In this document: in pieces, positions 53,894 to 62,559 of the stretch
Layout of the letters: each line of letters opens with the position of its first letter
Position numbering within the stretch: position 1 is the first letter of the stretch
NCBI GenBank assembly: GCA_964388485.1
Contig: CAYMAS010000008.1
Location: 1 to 64,000 of the forward strand
Length of the DNA stretch: 64,000 bases
Direction: 5' to 3'
DNA from: JBCDKH01 sp964388485
GTDB lineage: Bacteria; Planctomycetota; Phycisphaerae; Tepidisphaerales; Tepidisphaeraceae
Position numbers and translations under genes: made by a program
The notes under the pieces: model-generated
Told to the model about the DNA's origin: nothing
Databases searched by the model: none
What the model saw: only the letters and a program-made list of their open reading frames with translations

Positions 53894-54802
53894 CTACCGC
53901 TGGTAGAACTCTTTTGGGGCGAACAGCGTCCGACTGCCCTGCAGCTTGTCCGGTCGGTTGTCGGAAAATGCCTCTTCCGTCAGAGCCCGGTTCTTGATTT
54001 CTAAAGCGACAATCGTTTCGGCGTGTCCATCCAGGTAGCCGAAGTTAGCGGCAGTCGTTGACTGCACTTCGTGTCGAAGAAAATCAACCGAGCGACGATC
54101 CGGATTGGTCGAATTCTGGCTCCGCGCTTGGTAGAAGGTCTCCAGATCACCAATACGTTCCAAACCGTCGGCCGTTGCCAGCCACTGCGTTGCGGGACCA
54201 ATGAGGCTGCTCATGCGTCCGGGCATGCGTTGCTGAGCACCGAAGTCGCCTTGGCTGAGGCCAAAGCGAATGCTGAGCGACTTGAGGTCACCCGGCGGAA
54301 TGTTTCGGTTCATCCCGTAGCCGCGGAGGATGCCGCGCGAGTAGCGATTCGGGTTCGAACTTCTGTTATACAGAAAATCGTCGGATACGCCCGGGCAGGT
54401 CAGTACCGAGTTTTTCATTGGCAGAAAGTCGCGGATCATGTCACGACCCGGATTGAAGGATTCGTAAGGCTGAACCTCTTCGGGGAACCCTAGGTACTTC
54501 GCGATGTAGAAGGGCCAATTGCCGGTGTTGCTCCAAGCAGCCTGCTCGAGAAGTACTTGTCCGTTCCGCTCAAGCCGGCCACTGGTCAGCGGCGGAAGCC
54601 ACTGCTCGTTCTCGTTGGCGTATGAGAGGAGGCCGACGAGTTGCTGACGCACGTTTGACTTGCAAGCGACGTTCTTCGATGAAGCGAAGGCGCTGCTCAA
54701 CGTCGGCAGCAATATGGACACCAGCAACGCGATGATGCCGATGACCACAAGCAACTCCACGAGCGTGAAACCGCTGCGCCTGATACTCTTGACCTGATTC
54801 AT
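53894..54802 (-). CDS. Type II/IV pseudopilin-like protein (planctomycete H-X9-DG type)
   Basis: 302 residues from ATG 54802 with AGGAGG before it. It has the prepilin cleavage and methylation motif RRSGFTLVELLVVIGIIALLVSILLPTLS, cut between G and F, and then the usual soluble domain starting SKNVACKSNVRQQLVGLLSYANENEQWLPP. Such proteins are abundant in planctomycetes and are thought to form export or surface fibres. The C-terminus has FGYLDGHAETI, matching the H-x9-D-G pattern in loose form (Y-L-D-G-H). It sits within the island and is preceded by an AACGTT half-palindrome. Confidence 0.84.
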   Translation of the reverse strand: MNQVKSIRRSGFTLVELLVVIGIIALLVSILLPTLSSAFASSKNVACKSNVRQQLVGLLSYANENEQWLPPLTSGRLERNGQVLLEQAAWSNTGNWPFYIAKYLGFPEEVQPYESFNPGRDMIRDFLPMKNSVLTCPGVSDDFLYNRSSNPNRYSRGILRGYGMNRNIPPGDLKSLSIRFGLSQGDFGAQQRMPGRMSSLIGPATQWLATADGLERIGDLETFYQARSQNSTNPDRRSVDFLRHEVQSTTAANFGYLDGHAETIVALEIKNRALTEEAFSDNRPDKLQGSRTLFAPKEFYQR

Positions 54803-54843
54803 GTGTTCCTCCTGAAAAACGTCTCGGCTAGAGGCCGTCACTC

Positions 54844-54853
54844 ACAACGTTAC
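54844..54853. promoter_or_regulatory. AACGTT-type site before the pseudopilin gene
   Basis: ACAACGTTAC matches ACAACGTTGT except for the last two bases and lies 42 bases before the start codon. Confidence 0.4.
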
Positions 54854-54982
54854 GATATTTTTCCGCCGCCGTCAATCCTTCGTGCATCGACTTGATCCGC
54901 CTCAAGTCGATCCGCCTCAAGTCTCGTTCTCCAGATCGGCTACGACCCGTTGAGCTCAAGACTAAGGCGACGTCATTGACGT

Positions 54983-55020
54983 GGAAACGCCGACACCGGA
55001 TCCAGGTCCGGTGCCGGCGT
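54983..55020 (-). terminator. Intrinsic terminator of the 55062-55892 gene
   Basis: A 14-bp stem with one mismatch (ACGCCGACACCGGA / TCCGGTGCCGGCGT), loop TCCAGG, followed on the minus strand by TTTCC. It lies 41 bases after the gene's stop. Confidence 0.6.
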
Positions 55021-55061
55021 CGAGGAGGCCGGATATCGCTCAGCGAGTCCCGAACAGACGA

Positions 55062-55892
55062 TCAGCGGCGGCGGCGCAGGCCGAGCAGGCCCATCAGGCC
55101 GAACGCCGCGATGCTCGTCGGCTCGGGAATGACCTCAGCCCGGGCTGCTTCGAGCGCGTTCAAGTCAAGTGCTTCGTTGTAGACCTGAATGTTGTCGAGG
55201 AAGCCGTCAAACGGCCGGCGTGTGTCGTCACGGTTGCCGACGTTGAAATTCTCGTTGCTGCCGAGTTGCTCGTTCAGCGTGATCGTCGAGGTGCCGAGGC
55301 TGACGACCGGCGTATCGATGCCGCCCGCGAACAGCTCGACCGTTCCTGCGTCGACTAGAGCGTCGAGGCCGTCTTCGCTGAAGGTGGCGGCAAAGAACAC
55401 CCAGGTATCAACGTCATCGGTTAGGTCGTTGCCCACCTGAAAGTTCTGCCCGTTTCCAGTGGCAAACCGGAGGTCGCCGCTTCGGCCAAGGAGCTGGAAC
55501 GGGTTGCCATCACCGTAACTGACGAGACGCGTGTCACCTCCAATTGAAGCGCCCGAGGTTTTGTACCAACCGGCGACAGTAAAGTCGTCGCCCGCACTCA
55601 AAACGTTGACATTGCTCGCAGTGGCGATGGGGCCGTTGCCCGCGCCTTCGTCGCCGCCATTGCCCATGCCGATAGCGTCGGTCAAATCAAGGGCCTGGTC
55701 ACCCGCCGCGCCTGTGACGCCAGTTCCTGCAGCACCCAAGACTGCGCCGTTGGCGAGGGTGAGGTCAACCGCGGTGCCCGAACTCGTGGTGGTACCGTTG
55801 AACTCGTATTCGAGAACAAGGGCTGCGTCGGCGACGACGGCCGAGGCGGCGACGGTGGCGGCTGCGAGGCCGAGGGTGGTGGGTAGGTTCAT
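55062..55892 (-). CDS. LamG-domain PEP-CTERM surface protein
   Basis: 276 residues, with GGAGAAAC just before ATG 55892. A signal peptide (LGLAAATVAASAVVADA) leads into a laminin-G/concanavalin sandwich: LVLEYEFNGTTTSSG, DFTVAGWYKTSGAS, DVDTWVFFAATFSEDGLDALVD and RRPFDGFLDNIQVYNEAL, the standard LamG_3 end. The tail IPEPTSIAAFGLMGLLGLR is PEP-CTERM. Probably binds a glycan at the surface. An AACGTT operator is 44 bases upstream of the start. Confidence 0.82.
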   Translation of the reverse strand: MNLPTTLGLAAATVAASAVVADAALVLEYEFNGTTTSSGTAVDLTLANGAVLGAAGTGVTGAAGDQALDLTDAIGMGNGGDEGAGNGPIATASNVNVLSAGDDFTVAGWYKTSGASIGGDTRLVSYGDGNPFQLLGRSGDLRFATGNGQNFQVGNDLTDDVDTWVFFAATFSEDGLDALVDAGTVELFAGGIDTPVVSLGTSTITLNEQLGSNENFNVGNRDDTRRPFDGFLDNIQVYNEALDLNALEAARAEVIPEPTSIAAFGLMGLLGLRRRR

Positions 55893-55935
55893 GTTTCTCC
55901 TCTACGGACTAGACTCATGCTGCAGCGACAGCCGC

Positions 55936-55947
55936 TGCAACGTTGTA
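55936..55947. promoter_or_regulatory. TGCAACGTTGTA operator before the LamG PEP-CTERM gene
   Basis: Twelve bases, one pair short of a perfect palindrome, matching TGCAACGTTGCA. It lies 44 bases before the start codon of the minus-strand gene, close to where a repressor would block transcription. Confidence 0.58.
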
Positions 55948-56099
55948 GACCACTCTACCTCATCGACCAGGATGCCGCAATAGAAGCGTCTCTATGACGC
56001 AAATCCGTCATGCTCATACAGCGTGTGCGTCATGCAGTCGTGGCGCAACCTTCCAGCCTCTCATCTGAACTCATGGTCACCACGACTCACGAGGACACC

Positions 56100-57671
56100 A
56101 TGCTGCCTGTAGAGCTCGATACCGCTCACAGCGATCTTCAGACGGCGGTGCGACGTGAGATGAAGGCCGGTCAGCCCCTAGCTCGTCTGGTGACGGCGTT
56201 GCGGGACCCGTCGATCGCAACGATCAGGATGCCGGACGGGAAGTATCGGCTGAATTCGGCTGACTCACCGGTGCGGCACTTCCACGTCACGAACAACGAC
56301 GACGGCCCGCGGCCGGTCGCGATGCATGCGGAGCATCTTCGCGACCTCACAATCGACGCGACAGGCGTGCGGTTCTCCATGAGCGGGTACATGAACGCTC
56401 TCTCGCTCGTCGATTGTCGCAACGTGACGCTGCGTGGCTTGACGATCGACTGGCAAGAGCCGCTCGTGGCCGAGGCGCGGGTCGTGCGGGCGAGTCCCGG
56501 CGAGTTGCGGCTAACGATGCCGAAAGACGCCTCGTTTGAGGTACGCGGCGAGGATCTGTGGCTGGCCGGGGACGGGTGGGAGAAAGACGTGCGGCACCTG
56601 CTGGCGGTCGATCCGGCGACGCGTGGACCGGCCCGCGGGACGGGCGACAATCTCGGATCGCCGTGGGGCACGCCGTTCAAGTTCGCGCAGGACGGAGCGG
56701 AGGTCCTGCTTCGTGGCAATTTCGACGTTCTGCCGGAGGTGGGGCAGATCGTTGTGCTCAACCCGCACCATCGGCCGGCGGTCGCGATTCACGTCCTTGG
56801 CGGGGAGAACGTCACGCTCGAGGACGTCACGATCCACGCCAGCCCCGGCATGGCGATCGTGGCCGAGCAGGTCGAGAATCTGACGATGCGTCGCTGCCGC
56901 GTCTTGCCGGCAGACGGGCGGCTGGTCTCAGCCAATGCAGATGCGACCCACTGTGCCAACTGCCGCGGGACCGTCGTGCTGGAGGACGGCCACTTCGAGG
57001 GACAGCTCGATGACCCGGGCAACTTTCACGGCATGTATGTCCGGCTCGTGCAACGTGAAGGCGATGACGGGTTCGTGCTGCGTCGCGTGCACCGTCAGCA
57101 GCAGGGGGCCGAGTTCGCGCGGCCTGGCGACGAGGTGCGTTGGCTCGAGCCGGCGACGCTGCGGCCGATCGGGCGGGGCATCGTGGCGGAGGTCGAGGAG
57201 ATAGATGCAGAACGACTGCGACTTCGGTTCAAGCTGGCGATCGGCGAGTTGCCGGACGATCTGGCTTTCGAGAATGTCACGGCGTCGCCGAACGTGATCG
57301 TGCGGGGCAACCGCGCGGGCAACAACCGCGCCCGCGGCTTCCTCGTCTCGACCGGCGGGCGGAACGTGGTCGAGAACAACGTCATCTACAGCGGCGGAGC
57401 TGGGGTGCAGGTGCACGCGGGGCTCGGCCTTTGGCACGAGTCCGGGGCGGTGAGAGACTTGACGATCCGCAACAACACCTTCCGCGGCTGCACGGAGGGC
57501 GGCTGGAGCAAGGCGGTGATCGACATCAACGCCCAGCCCGAGAACAAGCTGTCGAATTATCCGGTTCACAGCGGCATTCGCATCTCGGACAACACGGTCG
57601 AAGGCACGGCATCTCCGTTGGTCCAGGCCGAGCGAAGCGAGCCTATTGAGCAGGATCAGGGAAAGGATTGA
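56100..57671 (+). CDS. GH110-like alpha-1,3-galactosidase (right-handed beta-helix)
   Basis: 523 residues from ATG 56100 (GAGG five bases upstream; ATGs at 56010 and 56073 are alternatives). Parallel beta-helix repeats run through the protein (LTIDATGVRFSMSGYMNALS, LVDCRNVTLRGLTIDW, VTLEDVTIHASPGMAIVAEQ, VIVRGNRAGNNRARGFLVST). The block GRLVSANADATHCANCRG, then LDDPGNFHGMYV, is a strong GH110 signature, and D304-D305 match the paired catalytic Asp. Family activity: removal of terminal alpha-1,3-linked galactose. No signal peptide is seen, so it may work in the cytoplasm. It precedes the sulfatase gene on the same strand. Confidence 0.78.
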   Translation: MLPVELDTAHSDLQTAVRREMKAGQPLARLVTALRDPSIATIRMPDGKYRLNSADSPVRHFHVTNNDDGPRPVAMHAEHLRDLTIDATGVRFSMSGYMNALSLVDCRNVTLRGLTIDWQEPLVAEARVVRASPGELRLTMPKDASFEVRGEDLWLAGDGWEKDVRHLLAVDPATRGPARGTGDNLGSPWGTPFKFAQDGAEVLLRGNFDVLPEVGQIVVLNPHHRPAVAIHVLGGENVTLEDVTIHASPGMAIVAEQVENLTMRRCRVLPADGRLVSANADATHCANCRGTVVLEDGHFEGQLDDPGNFHGMYVRLVQREGDDGFVLRRVHRQQQGAEFARPGDEVRWLEPATLRPIGRGIVAEVEEIDAERLRLRFKLAIGELPDDLAFENVTASPNVIVRGNRAGNNRARGFLVSTGGRNVVENNVIYSGGAGVQVHAGLGLWHESGAVRDLTIRNNTFRGCTEGGWSKAVIDINAQPENKLSNYPVHSGIRISDNTVEGTASPLVQAERSEPIEQDQGKD

Positions 57672-57703
57672 GTAGTGGCAAGCGTCTCAGGTAGGTTTGG
57701 ACT

Positions 57704-57715
57704 CGCAACGTTGTG
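57704..57715. promoter_or_regulatory. CGCAACGTTGTG operator before the sulfatase operon
   Basis: An AACGTT-centred site with perfect 8-base core CAACGTTG, 36 bases before the GTG/ATG start of the sulfatase and 32 bases after the GH110 stop. Confidence 0.55.
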
Positions 57716-57750
57716 TTCTTGGGTGAAGGCTGTATGGTGAAGCCGTTATC

Positions 57751-59061
57751 GTGATGAACCAGCCCAACGTCATCCTCTTCATCTCTCACGACACCGGGCG
57801 ATATGTCTCGCCGCACGGGATTAAGACGGTTCGTACGCCGACCTCCGAACGGTTAGCGCGAGAGGGCGTTATGTTCGAGCAGGCGTTCTGCACGTCGCCG
57901 CTCTGCTCGCCGGCAAGGGCCTCGTGCGTTACGGGGCTCTACCCGCACCGGCACGGTGTCAACGGCCTCACCGGCGATCCGCTGGGCCACTTCCAGTTTC
58001 ACGACGGCGTCAAGCACGTCGCCCAGCATTTCAAGGACGGCGGCTACGAGTCGATTCTCTGCGGCTTCGAGCACGAGGCAAGGCACTGGGAAGAACTCGG
58101 CTTCGACCGGACGATCAGCGGCCCTGGCGGCTGGTACAACGGCGGCGGCGACCTGCGGGAGCATCCGGACGAGCTCGACGCGTTTCTCAAAGGGCGTCAC
58201 GACGACAAGCCGTTCTACATGCAGGTCGGCTGTCACGAGACGCACCGTGGGTGGCTGCGAGATGGTGTGGAGCCGGACGACGAGTTGGGCGTGACGGTGC
58301 CGCCTTACTTGAACGACATTCCTGAAGTTCGCCAGGAGCTGGCAGAGTTTCAGGGAGCGATTGGGCGGCTGGAGCAGGAGGTCGGGCGAATGCTCGACGT
58401 GTTGGACCGGCACGATTTGGCGAAGGACACGATCTTCATCTACACGACCGACCACGGCATCGACATGCCGCGGGCCAAGGGCACGCTGTTTGATTCAGGG
58501 CTCGAGACGTTCCTCTTTGCCCGCTGGCCTGGACGTTGGCCGGCAGGTCGGCGGGTGCAAACACAGATCAGCCAGATCGACCTTGTGCCGACGCTGCTGG
58601 CCTCGTGCGGTCTCGATGTGCCGGAGGATCTGGACGGACTCGACATCCGCTCGCTGCTGACGGGTGAGGGTTCGCCTCTTCGGCGAGAGGCCATCTTCGG
58701 AGAAAAGACCTACCACGACACGTACGACCCGATGCGGTGCATCCGCACGGAGAAGTACAAATACATCCGCTACTTCGAGGTTTGCATCTTCGAAGACCTG
58801 CGGCTGGCGACGGCAGAGCGGTGGCACTTCATGGCTGACGGGTTCCGGCGCCGGGCCATCGAGGAGCTGTACGACCTGGAGGCCGATCCGAACGAGCGGT
58901 TCAACCTGTTGAAGGAACCCGGTCACGACGAGGCCGCCGCCGAGATGCGTCAGCGGCTGGCGACGTGGATGCGTCAGACGAACGACCCGTTGTTGGAGGG
59001 GCCGATGTCCAGCCCGTTCTTCGACGAACAGCTCGAGGCTTTCTCGAAGCTCGCAAGCTGA
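57751..59061 (+). CDS. Sulfatase, heparan-N-sulfatase-like (S1 family)
   Basis: 436 residues (GTG 57751 or ATG 57754). Metal-site start NVILFISHDTG, formylglycine motif C-S-P-A-R with Cys at codon 52 (LCSPARASCVTGLYPHRHG), YTTDHGIDMPRAKGTL and the C-terminal KYKYIRYF block are all intact, so it should be active once an anaerobic or FGE maturase modifies the Cys. It resembles the S1_8 group that cuts N- or O-sulfate from glycans. No signal peptide is evident. It is first in an apparent operon with the second GH74, Gfo/Idh and FG-GAP-like genes. Confidence 0.87.
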   Translation: MMNQPNVILFISHDTGRYVSPHGIKTVRTPTSERLAREGVMFEQAFCTSPLCSPARASCVTGLYPHRHGVNGLTGDPLGHFQFHDGVKHVAQHFKDGGYESILCGFEHEARHWEELGFDRTISGPGGWYNGGGDLREHPDELDAFLKGRHDDKPFYMQVGCHETHRGWLRDGVEPDDELGVTVPPYLNDIPEVRQELAEFQGAIGRLEQEVGRMLDVLDRHDLAKDTIFIYTTDHGIDMPRAKGTLFDSGLETFLFARWPGRWPAGRRVQTQISQIDLVPTLLASCGLDVPEDLDGLDIRSLLTGEGSPLRREAIFGEKTYHDTYDPMRCIRTEKYKYIRYFEVCIFEDLRLATAERWHFMADGFRRRAIEELYDLEADPNERFNLLKEPGHDEAAAEMRQRLATWMRQTNDPLLEGPMSSPFFDEQLEAFSKLAS

Positions 59062-59073
59062 GGATTTCAAGCG

Positions 59074-61224
59074 ATGAACAAGTCGAAGACCTCGAGATGG
59101 CGACTGCCACGTTCGAGCCTCCTGGCGATGCTGATCACGCTGATGCTGGCAGGTCCGCATGCTGCCAAGGCGCAGGATCGTGACCGGCTCGATCTGAGCC
59201 ATGACTACGAGTGGAAGCCCCTGCTGATGGGTGCCGGAGGCTTCGTCACCGGGGTGGTCCTGCATCCAGAGGAGCCAGGCCTGATCTATGGCCGAACCGA
59301 TGTCGGCAACGCTTACCGGTGGAGCGAGGACGACGAGGTTTGGACACCGCTCATCACGGACGCGTCGATGCCCGCTGGCATGCCGCCGCGGTCCCATGGT
59401 GTGGCGTCGATCGCGGTTGACCCGACAGACCCTGATGTCGTCTATATGGCCTTTGCCGCTCCGGACGAAGAAGGTACCATCTACCGCTCCGCCGACCGCG
59501 GAGCGTCCTGGACGCCTGGCGACCTGCGGGTCAAGATCGCACCCAATGGCCTAGGCCGACTCGATGGGGAGCGGCTGGCGGTGGATTTCAAACGCCCAAA
59601 CACGCTTTTCTACGGCTCGAACAACAATGGCCTGTGGCAGAGTCAAGACGCCGGGGCGACTTGGAAGCAGATCACGAACGGCATTGCGAAGGATCTCGAC
59701 GTCCGCGAAGTGCTCGTTGATCCGCAGGCGGCGATCGTCTACTGCATCGCCCGCGAAGATGCCGTTTACCGCTCGACCGATGGCGGCTCGACATTCGCCG
59801 CCATCACCGGCGGCCCGGATCAACCTCCGACCGGCAACGACTGGCGGGATGCTGATCTCGGACCAGACAGCACGCTGTACGTCCTGAGCGATCGAACCAG
59901 CGGCATCTCCGGCAACGCGTCGGCGAGCGTGTGGCGATTCGACGCTAAATCATCGAAGTGGAGCGAGATCTCTCCCGCCGGCAACCAGGCCTCCTACATC
60001 GACTTGGCCGTCAACCCGTTTGACGCCAACCACCTCCACGTCGCGCTCGGCAATGGCCAGAGCTTCCGCAGTCTCGACGGCGGCACAACGTGGAGCAAGC
60101 GTCTAGCCGTCTCGCGTGGTGAAGTCGACGTGCCATGGCATGCATGGACCAACGAAAACTGGTTCTCGACCGCCGACATCGCCTTCGATCCGCACGTCAG
60201 AAATCGCCTGTGGACCGCCCAAGGCATTGGCGTCTGGCGGACGAGCGATATCTTCGACCACGAAGTCACCTGGGCTGGCGTCTCGGCGGGCATAGAGGAG
60301 CTGGTCTGCAACGCCGTTATCGCTCCGCCGGGCGGGGACCCGATCACGATGGTCTGGGACCGCACCGGTTACCGGCACGAGAACCTCGACGCGTTCCCGG
60401 TCGATCACCTGCCGGGCGATGGTGTCGAGGGCGGCAACGACTTCTCCAGCGGCTGGGATGTTACCTATTCAGCTCAAAATTCGGACTTCGTGGCGATCAT
60501 CAGCGAAGACTACCGCGACCGCAAGCCGCACTTCAGCGGCTGGAGCGACGACGGTGGCAAGACGTGGAACGTCTTCGAATCCATCGGCGACCCGCAGCTT
60601 CGCGGCAAGGACGACCCGAACGAGACACACCCGCCGCGGCTGTCGTTCGGCAACATCGCCGTCAGTGCGACCGACGTCGACCGCATGGTCTGGTTGCCGG
60701 GCACCGGCGACGTGCCGTACGTGACGGCCAATCGCGGCAAGACGTGGCAGCCCAGCAAGGGGACACCGGGCAACCTCATTGGCGCCCATTACCGCAACGT
60801 CAAAGCTCTGGCGGCCGACCCGATCCAGGGCAACGTCTTTTGGCTGTGGAACCACCACTTCGATGGCGGCATCCTTCGCAGTGACGACTTCGGCAAAACG
60901 TTCAGCCCAATCGTCAGCAAAGGCCTGCCCGAGGGCGGACTCGACAACTTCGTCCACGGAAAATTCGCCGTCACGCCTGGACAAAGCGGGCACCTGTGGA
61001 TCTGCGACATCGATCAGATCAAGAACCCGACCGACGGTGGCTTGTACCACAGCACGGACGGCGGCAAGTCCTTCCAGCGCGTCGGGCCGTTCCAAAAGCC
61101 GATCCAAATCGGCTTCGGCAAGGCGGCACCGGGCAGCGACTCGGCGACCGTGTTTGTCTACGGCGTCGTTGGCCAGGACTACGGCCTCTATCGCTCGATC
61201 AACGACGGTCGAAGTTGGGCCTAA
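59074..61224 (+). CDS. Secreted GH74 xyloglucanase, frameshifted near its C-terminus
   Basis: 716 residues as read. A signal peptide (LLAMLITLMLAGPHAAKA) is followed by a single GH74 module very similar to the giant protein (GAGGFVTGVVLHPEEPGLIYGRTDVGNAYRW), with catalytic Asp candidates D76 and D372. The frame stops at TAA 61222-61224. In the next frame the protein continues with AKIDDAPGGILDKITCLSG and GRVYLGTSGNSFVYG, matching the giant GH74 exactly where expected, to TGA 61394. One extra T at 61222 explains this. It is either a sequencing error or a true loss of about 57 residues. Follows the sulfatase by 12 bases. Confidence 0.84.
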   Translation: MNKSKTSRWRLPRSSLLAMLITLMLAGPHAAKAQDRDRLDLSHDYEWKPLLMGAGGFVTGVVLHPEEPGLIYGRTDVGNAYRWSEDDEVWTPLITDASMPAGMPPRSHGVASIAVDPTDPDVVYMAFAAPDEEGTIYRSADRGASWTPGDLRVKIAPNGLGRLDGERLAVDFKRPNTLFYGSNNNGLWQSQDAGATWKQITNGIAKDLDVREVLVDPQAAIVYCIAREDAVYRSTDGGSTFAAITGGPDQPPTGNDWRDADLGPDSTLYVLSDRTSGISGNASASVWRFDAKSSKWSEISPAGNQASYIDLAVNPFDANHLHVALGNGQSFRSLDGGTTWSKRLAVSRGEVDVPWHAWTNENWFSTADIAFDPHVRNRLWTAQGIGVWRTSDIFDHEVTWAGVSAGIEELVCNAVIAPPGGDPITMVWDRTGYRHENLDAFPVDHLPGDGVEGGNDFSSGWDVTYSAQNSDFVAIISEDYRDRKPHFSGWSDDGGKTWNVFESIGDPQLRGKDDPNETHPPRLSFGNIAVSATDVDRMVWLPGTGDVPYVTANRGKTWQPSKGTPGNLIGAHYRNVKALAADPIQGNVFWLWNHHFDGGILRSDDFGKTFSPIVSKGLPEGGLDNFVHGKFAVTPGQSGHLWICDIDQIKNPTDGGLYHSTDGGKSFQRVGPFQKPIQIGFGKAAPGSDSATVFVYGVVGQDYGLYRSINDGRSWA

Positions 61225-61383
61225 GATCGATGACGCACCCGGCGGGATTCTCGACAAGATCACCTGCCTGAGCGGCGACATGGACGTGTTCGGTCGTGTC
61301 TACCTTGGCACGAGTGGCAACAGCTTCGTCTATGGAACGCCTCGGTCGTCCTTTGCCGCTGCTCCTTCCCTCAAACACGAATC

Positions 61384-62559
61384 ATGGCATCCTTGAACAT
61401 CGGCGTCATCGGCGCGGGCATGATCGCCCGCGGGGCGGTCAAGAGCATCAACCAGCACGACGACGTCAAGATCGTCGCCGCCTTCGATCCCGACGCCGAG
61501 CGACTGGCCTCGCTCCAAGAGCTTGGCGAGATCACGCGGACGCACAATTCGCGGCAGAAGCTGCTCGAGGATGACGAGTTAGACGCGGTTTATGTCGCCG
61601 TCCCGAACAAGTTCCACGCCGAGACCGCCCGCGCGGTTCTGCAGAGCGGCCGACACTGCCTGCTCGAAAAGCCGTTCGCCCTCAGTTATGCCGAGGCCAA
61701 GAGCGTCGTCGACGCGGCAGACGAAAGCGGCAAAACCTTCATGCTGGGCATGAACCAGCGATTCGGCGCGGGTCGTCAGCGTGTTCGCAGACTCGTTCGC
61801 GACGGCGTGCTCGGCGAGATCTATCACGCCAAGGGCTTCTGGATGCGACGCGGCGGTATCCCGAAGCTCAACACCTGGTTCGGCCACAAGAGTGCATCCG
61901 GCGGCGGGTGCATGCTCGACATCGGCGTGCACATGCTCGACCTGACGATGTGGCTCGCCGACAACTTCCGGCCCACGAGCGTGCTGTCCAAAACCTACAC
62001 GAAGTTCGGCCCGCGCGGCATCGGTGAGGGCGGCTGGGGGCTCAGCGATGCCGACCCGTCGCTCAGCTTCGACGTCGACGACTTCGCTAGCGCGCTCGTC
62101 ACCTTCGAGAACGGCATGACGCTCGCGGTCGACGTCTCCTGGGCTGCGATGATGGAGGTCGATAGCCGTGAGGGCAGTCAGCTGTTCGGCACCGAGGCCG
62201 GCGCGAGTGTCGACCCGGCCAAGCTGCACCGCCTGGCCGAAGGCGTCGCCGCCCCGCAGGCCGAGGCCGACGGTTCAGATCCCAACGCGGCTGACGTGTC
62301 GAAGAGCGTTTACGAGACGCTGACCATCGGCGACGAGGGAGCGGGCGAAGGCTCGCAGCAGGGCAGCATCGGCGTGCCGCTCGAGTACGAGCATTGCAAC
62401 CGTTTCCACAACTTCATCAACGCCGTCCTCGGCCGCGAGGCCAAGTGCTGCCTCGACCACGAAGTGCTGACCGTGCAGAAGGTGCTCGACGCGATCTACG
62501 AGAGCAGCCGCACCGGCCGGCAGGTCGATGTCACGCCCGAAGAGCCCAAGGCGTCGTGA
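61384..62559 (+). CDS. Gfo/Idh/MocA family oxidoreductase
   Basis: 391 residues. Rossmann start NIGVIGAGMIARGAVKSI, the E-K-P motif in HCLLEKPFALSYAEAKSVV, and the C-terminal sheet domain (SGGGCMLDIGVHMLDLTMWL, with the catalytic-type Asp/His) are complete. Family members oxidise, reduce or epimerise sugars with NAD(P). Its start overlaps the frame-restored end of the GH74 by 13 bases and its TGA overlaps the next GTG, so it is translationally coupled on both sides. Probably processes a sugar released by the island enzymes. Confidence 0.9.
   Translation: MASLNIGVIGAGMIARGAVKSINQHDDVKIVAAFDPDAERLASLQELGEITRTHNSRQKLLEDDELDAVYVAVPNKFHAETARAVLQSGRHCLLEKPFALSYAEAKSVVDAADESGKTFMLGMNQRFGAGRQRVRRLVRDGVLGEIYHAKGFWMRRGGIPKLNTWFGHKSASGGGCMLDIGVHMLDLTMWLADNFRPTSVLSKTYTKFGPRGIGEGGWGLSDADPSLSFDVDDFASALVTFENGMTLAVDVSWAAMMEVDSREGSQLFGTEAGASVDPAKLHRLAEGVAAPQAEADGSDPNAADVSKSVYETLTIGDEGAGEGSQQGSIGVPLEYEHCNRFHNFINAVLGREAKCCLDHEVLTVQKVLDAIYESSRTGRQVDVTPEEPKAS

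Noticed and set aside
55602..55607. AACGTT inside the LamG PEP-CTERM gene
   Set aside because: Coding, with no palindromic flanks beyond the six-base core.
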